The position numbers were made by a program, and so were the translations under genes. Of a stretch of DNA of 10,551 nt, positions 1-6,967 are shown piece by piece. The DNA is from Nitrospiraceae bacterium UBA6905 (GTDB lineage Bacteria; Nitrospirota; Thermodesulfovibrionia; Thermodesulfovibrionales; UBA6898). The notes beneath the pieces were generated by a model. It saw only the letters and a list, made by a program, of their open reading frames with translations. It was not told where the DNA came from and searched no databases. The stretch is from NCBI GenBank assembly GCA_002451165.1, contig DKBH01000041.1, forward strand, positions 1 to 10,551, read 5' to 3'. Positions within the stretch are counted from its first letter, which is position 1. Every line of letters begins with the position of its first letter.

Positions 1-7
1 ACCGGTT

Positions 8-607
8 TCAATTCTTACCCTCTATTTTGGCAATGGATTCTTCGAGCAGCTTCATCTGCTCTTCTTTTGTAAGTTTCCCCTTGAGCTTCTTCTCCGCCAG
101 TTCCATGGCGATCTCGACAGCCTCCTGCTTGATCGCCTCTTTTGCCCGCTTCACTTCGAAGTCGATATTGTTCTTGGTCTGCTCCAGGATCCTCGCCCTG
201 AGCTTGTCTCCCTCATCAGCCAGACGTCCTGCTTCCCGCTCGCCGGACTGCCGGGCAGCTTTCAGTATCTCCTCAACTTCTCTGTCCTTTACCTTCAGCC
301 TTTCCTCCACCTCCGCCAGCGCCTTCTTCGCAAGCTCCTTCGCCTCACGCGCCTCTTTCAGCGACTGCTCGATCAGCTCTGTCCGCTTCTTAAAGTATCC
401 CTTGATGTCCATCTTCTTCAGCATGAAGACCAGCAGAAACACCAGGATGAGAAAGTTGATAATCGCCCAGAAATAGGCTTTGAACAGGCTCGGCTCGGCA
501 GCTTCTCCGCCGCTGGCAAAAACAAGGGGGGCGGTAAGGAGAACGATGCTCGGCGTGAGACAGAAAATCTTCTGCAGTAATTCCGTACGATATCTATGAC
601 GTTTCAT
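8..607 (-). CDS. atpF: F-type ATP synthase F0 subunit b
   Basis: This is the peripheral-stalk subunit b, which links the membrane F0 sector to the F1 head. From the start at 607 the protein has 199 residues. Its N-terminus is basic and hydrophobic like a signal peptide (about residues 1-31, ending in a likely FA|SGG cleavage site). One membrane helix follows at about 45-63, then a long, highly charged coiled coil rich in Glu, Lys, Ala and Arg to the C-terminus. An upstream extra membrane segment is common in b subunits of delta-proteobacterial and Nitrospira-type ATPases. I chose 607 because GAGGAG lies 6 bases upstream of it. An alternative ATG at 640 overlaps the atpF' stop as ATGA and adds 11 residues, but has only a weak ribosome binding site. 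The gene is translationally coupled to atpF' upstream. The rest of the operon (delta, alpha and so on) should follow beyond the left edge. Confidence 0.93.
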   Translation of the reverse strand: MKRHRYRTELLQKIFCLTPSIVLLTAPLVFASGGEAAEPSLFKAYFWAIINFLILVFLLVFMLKKMDIKGYFKKRTELIEQSLKEAREAKELAKKALAEVEERLKVKDREVEEILKAARQSGEREAGRLADEGDKLRARILEQTKNNIDFEVKRAKEAIKQEAVEIAMELAEKKLKGKLTKEEQMKLLEESIAKIEGKN

Positions 608-636
608 TCCCGGCTCCTCACTCGTGCCTCGCAGCG

Positions 637-1059
637 TCATGCCTTTACCAGCTTCCTGACGATCTCATCAGAGAATTTCTCTGCATCCGCCTTTAATGAA
701 GCTCTGGCCTTTTCAGCCTCTGCCTTCAGTTCTTCCCGCGCCCTCTGGAGCATGGCTGACGCCTGACCTTCGGCATCCGACAGCAGGCTCTTTTGCTTCG
801 CCAGTCCATCCTCCCGCAATCTTTCGAAAACGTCCTTTGCCTTTTGGCGCGCTTCGGAAAGTTCCTTGTTCATCCTCTCCAGACCTTCTTCTTTTTTCCT
901 GTCCATGTCCCTTGCAGCATCAAGAGAGCCCTTCACACTTTCCTCGCGCTCCTTAAAGATGCGGAGAAGGGGCCTGAACAGAATAATGTTGAGCAGATAA
1001 ATAAGAACCAGGAAGTTAACGAGCAGAACGATAAACCATTGCAACTCTATGTTGAGCAT
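637..1059 (-). CDS. atpF': F-type ATP synthase F0 subunit b' (second stalk subunit)
   Basis: This is the second b-type stalk subunit, which forms a heterodimer with AtpF. The 140-residue protein has one N-terminal membrane helix (about residues 7-31, ending in FRPLL) and then a continuous charged amphipathic helix, the classic b/b' layout. There is no cleavable signal peptide, unlike its partner. The start at 1059 has AAGGGGA a few bases upstream. Its TGA (637-639) overlaps an in-frame ATG of the next gene. It is the first gene of the ATP synthase operon visible here. Subunits a and c are not next to it, so they must lie elsewhere, as in other bacteria with a split F0 operon. Which paralogue is called b and which b' is by convention of order. 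Confidence 0.9.
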   Translation of the reverse strand: MLNIELQWFIVLLVNFLVLIYLLNIILFRPLLRIFKEREESVKGSLDAARDMDRKKEEGLERMNKELSEARQKAKDVFERLREDGLAKQKSLLSDAEGQASAMLQRAREELKAEAEKARASLKADAEKFSDEIVRKLVKA

Positions 1060-1587
1060 CGTATCCCCTTGGAATGAATTTCGTGAAGAAAACTTACGAA
1101 GATTATCATACGCAGAAAATTGAAGTCAAGGAAAATTACATTAAAATTAAGAAGTTAGCCATTAAATAATCTGTAGTCTTAATAAGCAAATCTTATTCGA
1201 GCCCTCGAGGACAATTCTTTAAAAGATATTGCCAGCATAAACAATAGGTTACAAAAGTCCGTTTCTTGCCCCGCCCCGGTTCCGGCCCTTCAAAAAGGAG
1301 GGCACGCGCATACCTGCCTATTGCGAGGCATCCACAGACCTGAGCTGACCCGTGCATCTGGAGAAGACGGCAATGTTACAACATTGGGCATAGGTGATCA
1401 GGATATATCCGCAGCACCGAGCACAGCAGGCATACTGTCAGATGTGTTTTTTTTGGGAACGACAGCATCTGCCGGTCGTAATACAGAAGGTCGGGCAGGG
1501 GCAAAAGGCGGTTTTGATCCGTGTATGGTTTCTTTCTGACGGCAGGGGATCGCTGTTAATCAGGCAGGAGCGCTGCGCAATGCTTGC
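1060..1587. other. Intergenic region upstream of atpF'
   Basis: This is 528 bases between the end of the BchE-like gene and atpF'. The 140 bases next to atpF' are AT-rich and hold the sigma70 promoter at 1102-1129. An 8-bp perfect palindrome CCTCGAGG lies at 1203-1210. The GC-rich part at 1260-1580 contains short open frames on both strands, but none has a convincing ribosome binding site or recognisable domain. I saw no tRNA, rRNA, tmRNA, RNase P or SRP RNA motif there, and no clear terminator for the BchE-like gene. Confidence 0.6.
1102..1129 (-). promoter_or_regulatory. Sigma70-type promoter of the ATP synthase genes
   Basis: Read on the minus strand, a -35 box TTGACT (1124-1129, 5 of 6 consensus bases) and a -10 box GATAAT (1102-1107, 5 of 6) are separated by 16 bases. 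Transcription should start near 1095, giving a leader of about 36 bases before the atpF' ATG at 1059. This is the best promoter match in the window and shows that the atp genes have their own transcript start. Confidence 0.65.
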
Positions 1588-3060
1588 TTAGGCTTTCGCC
1601 TTGACCGCAAGCCGGTCAAAGAACTTCTTCATCTCCTCAGGGATCTCGCCCTTCATATGTTCCTTGAGATATGAATTCGTCGCAATGATCTTCGTTACCT
1701 TTATCATGAATTCCTGTTTTTCCGGGGTCAGGCTGTCAAGATTCTTGAGCTTGCTCATATAGAAATTCTTCGATGCCAGTCCCAGCTCGTTTCTGACTTC
1801 ATCTAAGGTCATTGCCTTGGGTTTCACAACCGGCTCTACAAGATTATATTTGCTGTAATCCCATTCCTCGATATAGGGTTTGAGCATGGGATAGATCTCA
1901 GAGTAAGGCCAGGGTGCAATCGCAAGGAAGAACGCAAGGTCCGGATTGTAGTACTTGGCCAGTTCAACAGTGTTCCTGATCTTGTCTTTTGTATCGTCCG
2001 GCATGCCGAGGACAAAAGATGTCTCCGAGACAATATTATATTCGTTGATCAGATCAAGCGCCCGCTTGGACTGTTCGACCTTGATCTCCTTCCTGAAGAT
2101 GTCGAGGGCCTCCTGGTTCGTCGCTTCTACACCGACATAAATATGATCGATGTTCGCCTTCTGGTACCGCCACATGATGTCCTCATCCCTGAGGATGTCA
2201 TCCACCCTCGTCTCCATGAGGATCTTCGTGCCCACGTCCCGCTCAATCAGAAGATCAAGTATTTTCTCCCACCGCTGCCGCTCCAGCGTCGGGGTCTCAT
2301 CAGAAATCATGACCACATTAACGCCGTAGGTATCTCTCAGGAACTCAAGCTCGCCGACAAAGTTCTCCGGACTCCTCCCTCGCCACTTCCGCTGCCAGAA
2401 AAGCTGCTGTGAGCAGAAACTGCACTGCTGGCTGCATCCGCGGGACGAACTTACAATAGCGAGACGCGAATTTTCCATGGTCCGATAGGTATACATCGGC
2501 CACTCCACAAGGTCCCACGCGAGCGGCAGAGCATCGAGGTCTCTGATATATCCCCGTGAAGGCGTTACCGCAAGATTGCCGCTCTCTTTATACACAATGC
2601 TCTTCACCCTAGATACATCACCGCCTGCGTTCAGGGTGTTCAGCAGATCGACAAGCGTCTCCTCGCCCTCGCCACGCACGATGTAATCGACATACGCCGC
2701 ATGGTCCCTGAATATCTCCTCATAGCAGAAGGTAGGATGTACATTGCCGATGACCGTAACAATGCGGGGATCGATCTCCTTGGCAAGCTTTAACACCTTC
2801 AGTGCGTCTACGATGCCGGCAGTGAAAGCTGTTGTAGCCACCACATCGGGTTTTTCCGCCTCAATCCGCTTTCCGATGGTCTCAAGCTTGTGCCAGTGGC
2901 TCATGGCGTCATAATATACTGGGTCATATCCCGCAGTCCTGAGGCTTCCCGCGATATATACAAACCCGACATTCAGCCAGACACCTGCTGATTCTACTAC
3001 TCCAGAGTGGTATGGAGGGGTTATAAGGAGTATCTTATTGATCTTCTTCATAGAAACCAA
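1588..3060 (-). CDS. BchE-like cobalamin-binding radical SAM protein
   Basis: This 490-residue protein closely follows BchE, the anaerobic Mg-protoporphyrin IX monomethyl ester cyclase. The N-terminal B12-binding-type Rossmann domain (about 5-145) contains TPPYHSG (14-20), an SAGVWLN stretch (24-30), GNVHPT (105-110) and RGEGEE (129-134). The radical SAM core carries C209-x3-C213-x2-C216, which binds the 4Fe-4S cluster, and ISDETPT (252-258). A BchE-style tail has APWPYSEIY (382-390) and YSKYNLVEPVVKPKAMT (402-418). The usual cobalamin-ligand motif DxHxxG is absent, as is also usual in BchE. The protein is roughly 60-80 residues shorter than BchE as I remember it, at the C-terminus. No other chlorophyll gene is in view, so the substrate is unknown; a porphyrin is the natural guess. 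The start at 3060 has no good ribosome binding site, and the ATG three codons later is equally possible. An extended -10 promoter sits just upstream. Confidence 0.85.
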   Translation of the reverse strand: MVSMKKINKILLITPPYHSGVVESAGVWLNVGFVYIAGSLRTAGYDPVYYDAMSHWHKLETIGKRIEAEKPDVVATTAFTAGIVDALKVLKLAKEIDPRIVTVIGNVHPTFCYEEIFRDHAAYVDYIVRGEGEETLVDLLNTLNAGGDVSRVKSIVYKESGNLAVTPSRGYIRDLDALPLAWDLVEWPMYTYRTMENSRLAIVSSSRGCSQQCSFCSQQLFWQRKWRGRSPENFVGELEFLRDTYGVNVVMISDETPTLERQRWEKILDLLIERDVGTKILMETRVDDILRDEDIMWRYQKANIDHIYVGVEATNQEALDIFRKEIKVEQSKRALDLINEYNIVSETSFVLGMPDDTKDKIRNTVELAKYYNPDLAFFLAIAPWPYSEIYPMLKPYIEEWDYSKYNLVEPVVKPKAMTLDEVRNELGLASKNFYMSKLKNLDSLTPEKQEFMIKVTKIIATNSYLKEHMKGEIPEEMKKFFDRLAVKAKA

Positions 3061-3076
3061 TCTATTTTAAGCAATT

Positions 3077-3085
3077 TATATACCA
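3077..3085 (-). promoter_or_regulatory. Possible extended -10 promoter of the BchE-like gene
   Basis: On the minus strand TGGTATATA reads as an extended -10 element (TGn plus TATATA at 3077-3082). It would start transcription near 3070, about 10 bases before the ATG. There is no clear -35 box, which extended -10 promoters can lack. A very short leader would fit the missing ribosome binding site. The region is AT-rich, so a chance match is possible. Confidence 0.35.
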
Positions 3086-3157
3086 AACTTCAAGTAAATT
3101 AACTCTCACTATACTTGCCTATCAGTTTGCTCTGGCATTTTTCATATGCACTAGCTT

Positions 3158-3188
3158 AAAAAAAGATAAAAGGCCGGCTGACGCCAAC
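3158..3188 (-). terminator. Possible intrinsic terminator after the small membrane protein gene
   Basis: On the minus strand the arms GTTGGC (3183-3188) and GCCGGC (3173-3178) pair over a GTCA loop, using two G-U pairs. They are followed by CTTTTATC and then seven T (3158-3164). It sits about 75 bases after the stop of the 3263-3604 gene and before the BchE-like promoter, so it would separate the two transcripts. The stem is short, hence the modest confidence. Confidence 0.4.
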
Positions 3189-3262
3189 AGACTCTCAGCT
3201 GCATAAGTGTCCGGATATTCCGGGCAATGAGAAAAGAGAAATACGATGTCACTGCGAGAAGG

Positions 3263-3604
3263 TCACCGAAACACCATTATATACTGCCAGAATATGCCCG
3301 AGCCAAAGACCAGTAGAAGGAGGACATGTTTCCTGATCAGCATCTTCCTGCGCATATTCTCAGCATCCTTGCCATATACATTATCCACATAGGTAAAGGA
3401 TCTTCCCGCCCCCGTGACAAAGACCGTTGCCACGCAGACAATTCCTGCCCAGAAGAACTGTTTCTTAAGGCCGAGCATAACGTCGGCAACCTCAGCGGAA
3501 AAGGATTGTCTGTTGAGCCAGTAAATCGCCATCACCGTAGCCGCCCAGCACCCGGCAGCAAAGTCGTGGACAAAGCCGATAATAATAGTCAAAACTTTCT
3601 TCAT
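3263..3604 (-). CDS. Small three-helix membrane protein, distantly CopD-like
   Basis: This is a 113-residue integral membrane protein with three predicted helices at about 4-30, 49-67 and 91-112. His13 lies in helix 1 and His93 at the start of helix 3. A VTGAGRS turn ends helix 2, and KMLIRKH leads into helix 3. The pattern of a helix 1 His, a TG-R turn and a Lys/His entry to the last helix recalls small CopD-type and heme-binding membrane proteins, but the resemblance is weak and no function is assigned. An AGAGG ribosome binding site lies 9 bases before the ATG. It sits between the LuxE-like gene and the BchE-like gene, with a probable terminator downstream. Confidence 0.7.
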   Translation of the reverse strand: MKKVLTIIIGFVHDFAAGCWAATVMAIYWLNRQSFSAEVADVMLGLKKQFFWAGIVCVATVFVTGAGRSFTYVDNVYGKDAENMRRKMLIRKHVLLLLVFGSGIFWQYIMVFR

Positions 3605-3670
3605 GCGTTATAACCTCTTGCTTCTCGACGGCGACAAGACATCTCCTGAACCCTGGACGGCATAGGCATA

Positions 3671-3805
3671 CTATGAATTACACGATCTGGCTTCGTCAAC
3701 ACCACGAGCAAGGGAATCAGCATATGCATCTGTGTCAATAATCAGAGGCAGCACCAGCGACAGCATAATGAGCATATTTCCAGCCGTATCAGGTGAGCGT
3801 TGCAT
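3671..3805 (-). CDS. Possible small exported peptide, 44 residues
   Basis: This minus-strand frame begins ATG at 3803-3805 with GAGGG directly upstream and ends TAG at 3671-3673. It reads MQRSPDTAGN followed by a hydrophobic core (MLIMLSLVLPLII) and a DAYA|DS-like signal peptidase site, then about 15 mature residues with one Cys. After the TAG the same frame stays open for 20 more codons to a TAA at 3608-3610, right before the next gene's ATG. It could be a real small secreted peptide, or the start of an exported protein cut short by a nonsense change. The ribosome binding site is unusually close to the start. No family is recognised. Confidence 0.3.
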   Translation of the reverse strand: MQRSPDTAGNMLIMLSLVLPLIIDTDAYADSLARGVDEARSCNS

Positions 3806-3829
3806 GCCCTCTGATTTTCCCCGCTAAAG

Positions 3830-3848
3830 CATAACGTTCGTCGTTATG
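3830..3848. repeat. Inverted repeat, 7-bp arms with a 5-base loop
   Basis: CATAACG (3830-3836) and CGTTATG (3842-3848) are perfect reverse complements separated by TTCGT. There is no T-run on either side, so it is not an intrinsic terminator. It lies 25 bases upstream of the possible exported-peptide ATG and could be an operator or a structured leader element. Confidence 0.4.
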
Positions 3849-3992
3849 GAGAAACGCCAACGCACCTTTTGCCAGGCAGTCAAATAGTCACGAAAGGGAA
3901 ACGCTACTCGGGGGAATCTGCTTGTTCCATGTAAGACCTGCAGTTCTCTCAATCAATGAGCGGACTGCGCTAAGCTCCTTGACAAGCCGCTC

Positions 3993-5507
3993 CTATTTTG
4001 CTTTCTTAATCTTCTTTGGTTTCGGCTCTTCAGACTTCAAGCCTGCTGGATGATCCGCAAGCTTCTGTTTTCTTGCCTCTTTAACGAACCATTCGAGAGG
4101 ACGATCAGTCTGGTCCTTGAAGGCACCAAGCGCCTCATCGCGCATCTCAGCGGCTTCATTCTCTGCTTGGGAGACGAGAATCTCATCCACGACCTGGGGA
4201 CATGAGGGCAATGACCCTGGCCTCGCCTCTACCTCTTCCCGGATGCTCGGCTCCACCTTCGGGTCCTTGGCCATAGCCATCTTCAGTTCTATCGAGAAGT
4301 TCACATACCGTTCCAGCATACGAAATATCATGGAGTCGCCCATAGGACTTCCCGCAGTCTCGTCCGGCAGCGGGGAGACCTTCCCGCCTTCGAGCTTGGC
4401 ACGCCCCACCATCTCGCAGCCTTTTCCCTTATCCGTAGTATAGCCAAGATTATCGGTTATCACGGCAAGAACGGTCGGCACGTTCGCAAGGTCCCAGTGT
4501 GCCAGAAGGCCGACCTCGCCGTCAGGCAGCGGCTTGAGATCGTCAATGCTCATGGCAAGAACACGCGACCACGGCGGTACCGGCCGAATGCGTTGACGAA
4601 ACGGCAATCCCTTCGCCACGCGACGCAGCGAATCATCAAATAAATTCGTTGCCGTCTCTGCCTCTCCCAGCACATTAACGCAGTGCGAGTTCGGGATGCC
4701 AAGAACATCCTGCACCATTGCATAGTAGTCATCACGGGTAACCTTGCCGAAACGACCGCGGTACCCTCCCCCGTCACAAATCCGGCTACCGGCAGGAAGA
4801 CAGAACTTCATCTTTTTCCGCTTGCACGCCTGAAAGAAATAGACATACGCTGAAGTTGCGCCTATCAATGCGATCGGCACTCCGCTTGCCTCCGACTCCC
4901 TCAATGCTCTGAGAAGGTCATTGATGAGAATACCCGATCGTCCGAGCAGGAACATGCTGTCTTCAGTGCCAAAGTGTCGCCGCGTCTGGTCTATACCAAT
5001 CGCCATACCCATGGAGGGCGCCATCTCAGGGCTTGGTGCCAGGACGAGAATACGGCAGCGCCTCCCGGCCTCGAAGTCGGGAAACAGATAGGACCCGGTC
5101 ATGATCCGGTTCGCCGTAAAGACCAGCCGTTTTCCGTCCTCGTCACGGAAAATGCGGCCCCGCTGCGTAAGGCTTGTCGTACCCCCGGTAAGACAGGCCA
5201 TCACTGACTTTTCGAGGGGGAAAGATGCAACCAAGTGCGTCTTAAATACATCGTTGTACACCATGGGGATGTCTTCCCAACGATCGATATCGCCAGGTTT
5301 CACCTTCTTGGCGTCACAGAACTCGCGGAAGATGGGGTTGACCTCATAATGGAGGGAGAACATTCTGAGGCAATAATCGTTAAAGACATCATCAGAGATC
5401 TCGGAGTCCACGCCCGCTTCAATAAATCTGAGTACATCCTCGGTCAGACGATGACGCTCGTCTTCAGCCTCAGATGGACTCAGCGGGTTAACAGGTAGTT
5501 TCGACAT
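3993..5507 (-). CDS. LuxE-type acyl-protein synthetase family protein
   Basis: This 504-residue protein belongs to the LuxE / acyl-protein synthetase group, relatives of the adenylate-forming enzymes. Members activate a fatty acid with ATP and hold it as an acyl-enzyme. Visible blocks are a Gly/Thr/Ser-rich nucleotide loop TGGTTS (107-112), GGGYRGRFG (246-254), NVLGEAE (278-284) with the acidic residues expected of the active site, and a LLAHWDLANV / ITDNLGY / MVGRA run (about 334-370) like the closing part of adenylating domains. LuxE is about 370 residues. The extra 130 or so residues here form a charged helical tail ending in a Lys-rich KPKKIKKAK. I chose 5507 because AAGGAGGT lies 7 bases before it; the ATG at 5528 would put that site inside the gene. 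No acyl reductase (LuxC) is present, so aldehyde making is not implied. The acyl substrate is unknown. Confidence 0.8.
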   Translation of the reverse strand: MSKLPVNPLSPSEAEDERHRLTEDVLRFIEAGVDSEISDDVFNDYCLRMFSLHYEVNPIFREFCDAKKVKPGDIDRWEDIPMVYNDVFKTHLVASFPLEKSVMACLTGGTTSLTQRGRIFRDEDGKRLVFTANRIMTGSYLFPDFEAGRRCRILVLAPSPEMAPSMGMAIGIDQTRRHFGTEDSMFLLGRSGILINDLLRALRESEASGVPIALIGATSAYVYFFQACKRKKMKFCLPAGSRICDGGGYRGRFGKVTRDDYYAMVQDVLGIPNSHCVNVLGEAETATNLFDDSLRRVAKGLPFRQRIRPVPPWSRVLAMSIDDLKPLPDGEVGLLAHWDLANVPTVLAVITDNLGYTTDKGKGCEMVGRAKLEGGKVSPLPDETAGSPMGDSMIFRMLERYVNFSIELKMAMAKDPKVEPSIREEVEARPGSLPSCPQVVDEILVSQAENEAAEMRDEALGAFKDQTDRPLEWFVKEARKQKLADHPAGLKSEEPKPKKIKKAK

Positions 5508-5943
5508 GGGGATGACCTCCTTGCTCATGTACTACTCTATGCTCAAAAAGCAATAACTATGCCTCTCATGAATACACGCCGCAGCGCCAAAAGTCTCCGT
5601 CAGGACAGCATATTACATGCATCTGCTCATAGCGAAGCCGAATTTCAATCCATAAAAGTGATCAATAATGAGGCACAACTGCCTAATTGTAAGGCATTCC
5701 GTATTCACGTGTGGCTACAGGGATTTCATTCTTACGAAGGGTCTGCTCTGCGGATGAATAGAAATCTTGCGCCTCGCCTGTTAACCCGTGTTATATATAA
5801 TATAACATACTCTGCCGCTTTGACGAAAAAAGACAGGTCTGTTGAGGAAACGGACATGCAGATGCCGCCGCTCACATGCTGCCTTGATGAGTTCACCTCT
5901 GTGCCAAGATATGATATCCTCACCTGTTCATGCACGCGCTGCA
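5508..5943. other. Intergenic region upstream of the LuxE-like gene
   Basis: This is 436 bases between the 3' end of the decayed glycosyltransferase and the LuxE-like start. An AT-rich palindrome lies at 5790-5806. A plus-strand frame of 156 codons (5559-6029) crosses it but has no ribosome binding site, domain or plausible composition, and runs antisense into the pseudogene. I saw no convincing promoter for the LuxE-like gene, although one is likely to be here. Confidence 0.5.
5790..5806. repeat. AT-rich palindrome
   Basis: GTTATAT (5790-5796) and ATATAAC (5800-5806) are perfect reverse complements around ATA. It lies about 280 bases upstream of the LuxE-like start. It may be a protein-binding site or part of a promoter. 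Its AT richness means chance is not excluded. Confidence 0.35.
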
Positions 5944-6936
5944 TCACGGGGAAAGGATCCGTATCCTCGCTTCTGCATAGGGCCGCGCCTCTGACAACTC
6001 ATATCCCGGAATGGCCAGAAACCGCTTGAAATCATCAAGCGCTTCCGAACTGCGGCCAAGATTCTCAAGCGTTGCCCTGTTGAGGAGGGCTTCTTTTTCA
6101 AGCGGATATATGCCGAGTGCAATCGTGTAGTAGCTCAGTGCTCCCTCATTGTCGCCCTTCGTCAATCGAATATTGCCGAGCGTCAGATGCACACCTTGGA
6201 TCAAGGGTTGTATTTCAAAGGCCTTGATAAGTTCTTCCTCCGCAAGATCGAGATATCGAACGTCCCTTTCGCGCACGACGTAGTATGCGCTTCCCAAACC
6301 CGAATGACGGTAGGCATCCTCAGGACACTATTCAACAGACCTGCTGAATAGCGAGACGTCGTCCCGCCAGTCCCTATATCTCACAATCGTGAGGCCTTAG
6401 AGAAGCACAAGCATGACCGTAACAACAATCCATCCATGTCGCACTGCTTTTTTCCCTGAACAAATCAGGCTGGCCACCTGGTCTGCCATCACAAGCCAGA
6501 GACGTAAAACAGGAGATAGAGATCCCGGTCATCCATTGTTGCCCTTGGGAACATCACAAATCAGCTGGCAGAAATATAGAAGGCAGCAAACTAAAACAGA
6601 CCAAAGAGTGTCATTCGGATTCGGTCTTTTCCCACGTACCAGAGACGCATCCCGATAATAACAATCCATGCATTGGGAAGGAGCGGAATCCATGCATACG
6701 TCCTTACCGAAGGAACGTAAGATACTTCAGCGGTCAATAAATAGGGCAAGAGCTGAGTTTCACTCGTAGCATCAATGGCACGGAAGAGCGAAAAAATGCG
6801 ACCGCAAACGACTGGATTATGAAGGATGACACACTGATCGTCTTCACAAAGCCGTTGCTGAGTGAATTGGCATAGACGAGGACTGAGACATCAGCAACGA
6901 AGAGACCAAAAAGCGATCACTTTTCTGTTCCCTCAT
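5944..6936 (-). pseudogene. Decayed TMTC-like membrane glycosyltransferase with C-terminal TPR repeats
   Basis: The 3' part (5944-6297) is an open 117-residue TPR region (SAYYVVRERD, then TLGNIRLTKGDNEGALSYYT), but it is only the tail of a larger gene. Reading upstream on the minus strand recovers, in order: a start-like MREQKSDRF at 6936; LFVADVSVLVYANSLSNGFV; DDQCVILHNP...IFSLFRAIDATSETQLLPY; AWIVIIGMRLWYVGKDRIR; LF*FAAFYISAS; ATMDDRDLYL; VMADQVASL; and GLTIVRYRDWRDDVSLFSRSVE. This is the order and style of TPR-containing PMT-fold (TMTC-like) proteins. Lesions are single-base losses near 6908-6912, 6840-6847 and 6490-6497; stops at 6591-6593, 6561-6563, 6397-6399 and 6328-6330; and a large internal deletion after LLPY that removes most membrane helices. 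The TPR frame could begin at a TTG near 6297 but has no reason to be made alone. Confidence 0.8.
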
Positions 6937-6967
6937 ATGGATTATGTTTCAAACCATCATGCGCATA

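Larger units (their letters stand above)
3605..3992. other. Intergenic region between the LuxE-like gene and the small membrane protein
   Basis: This is 388 bases. It holds the possible 44-codon exported peptide (3671-3805), a 7-bp dyad at 3830-3848, and a 34-codon stretch that continues in frame past the LuxE-like stop to a TGA at 3888-3890. I see no RNA gene or mobile element. It may be decayed coding sequence. Confidence 0.5.

Noticed and set aside
27..476. Plus-strand Ser-rich frame opposite atpF
   Set aside because: It is the antisense shadow of the Lys/Glu-rich coiled coil of subunit b, which accounts for its Ser/Phe/Leu composition.
1447..1454. Run of eight T on the plus strand, possible terminator
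   Set aside because: No GC-rich stem precedes it on the plus strand, and no plus-strand gene ends nearby.
1321..1591. Plus-strand frames (72 and 65 codons) in the gap after the BchE-like gene
   Set aside because: They overlap each other in different frames and have no start signals or family resemblance. The opposite strand also reads as a protein-like stretch in one frame, interrupted by a stop, so none is trustworthy.
5559..6029. Plus-strand open frame of 156 codons
   Set aside because: No ribosome binding site or recognisable domain. It runs antisense into the conserved TPR segment and has the composition expected of a chance frame.
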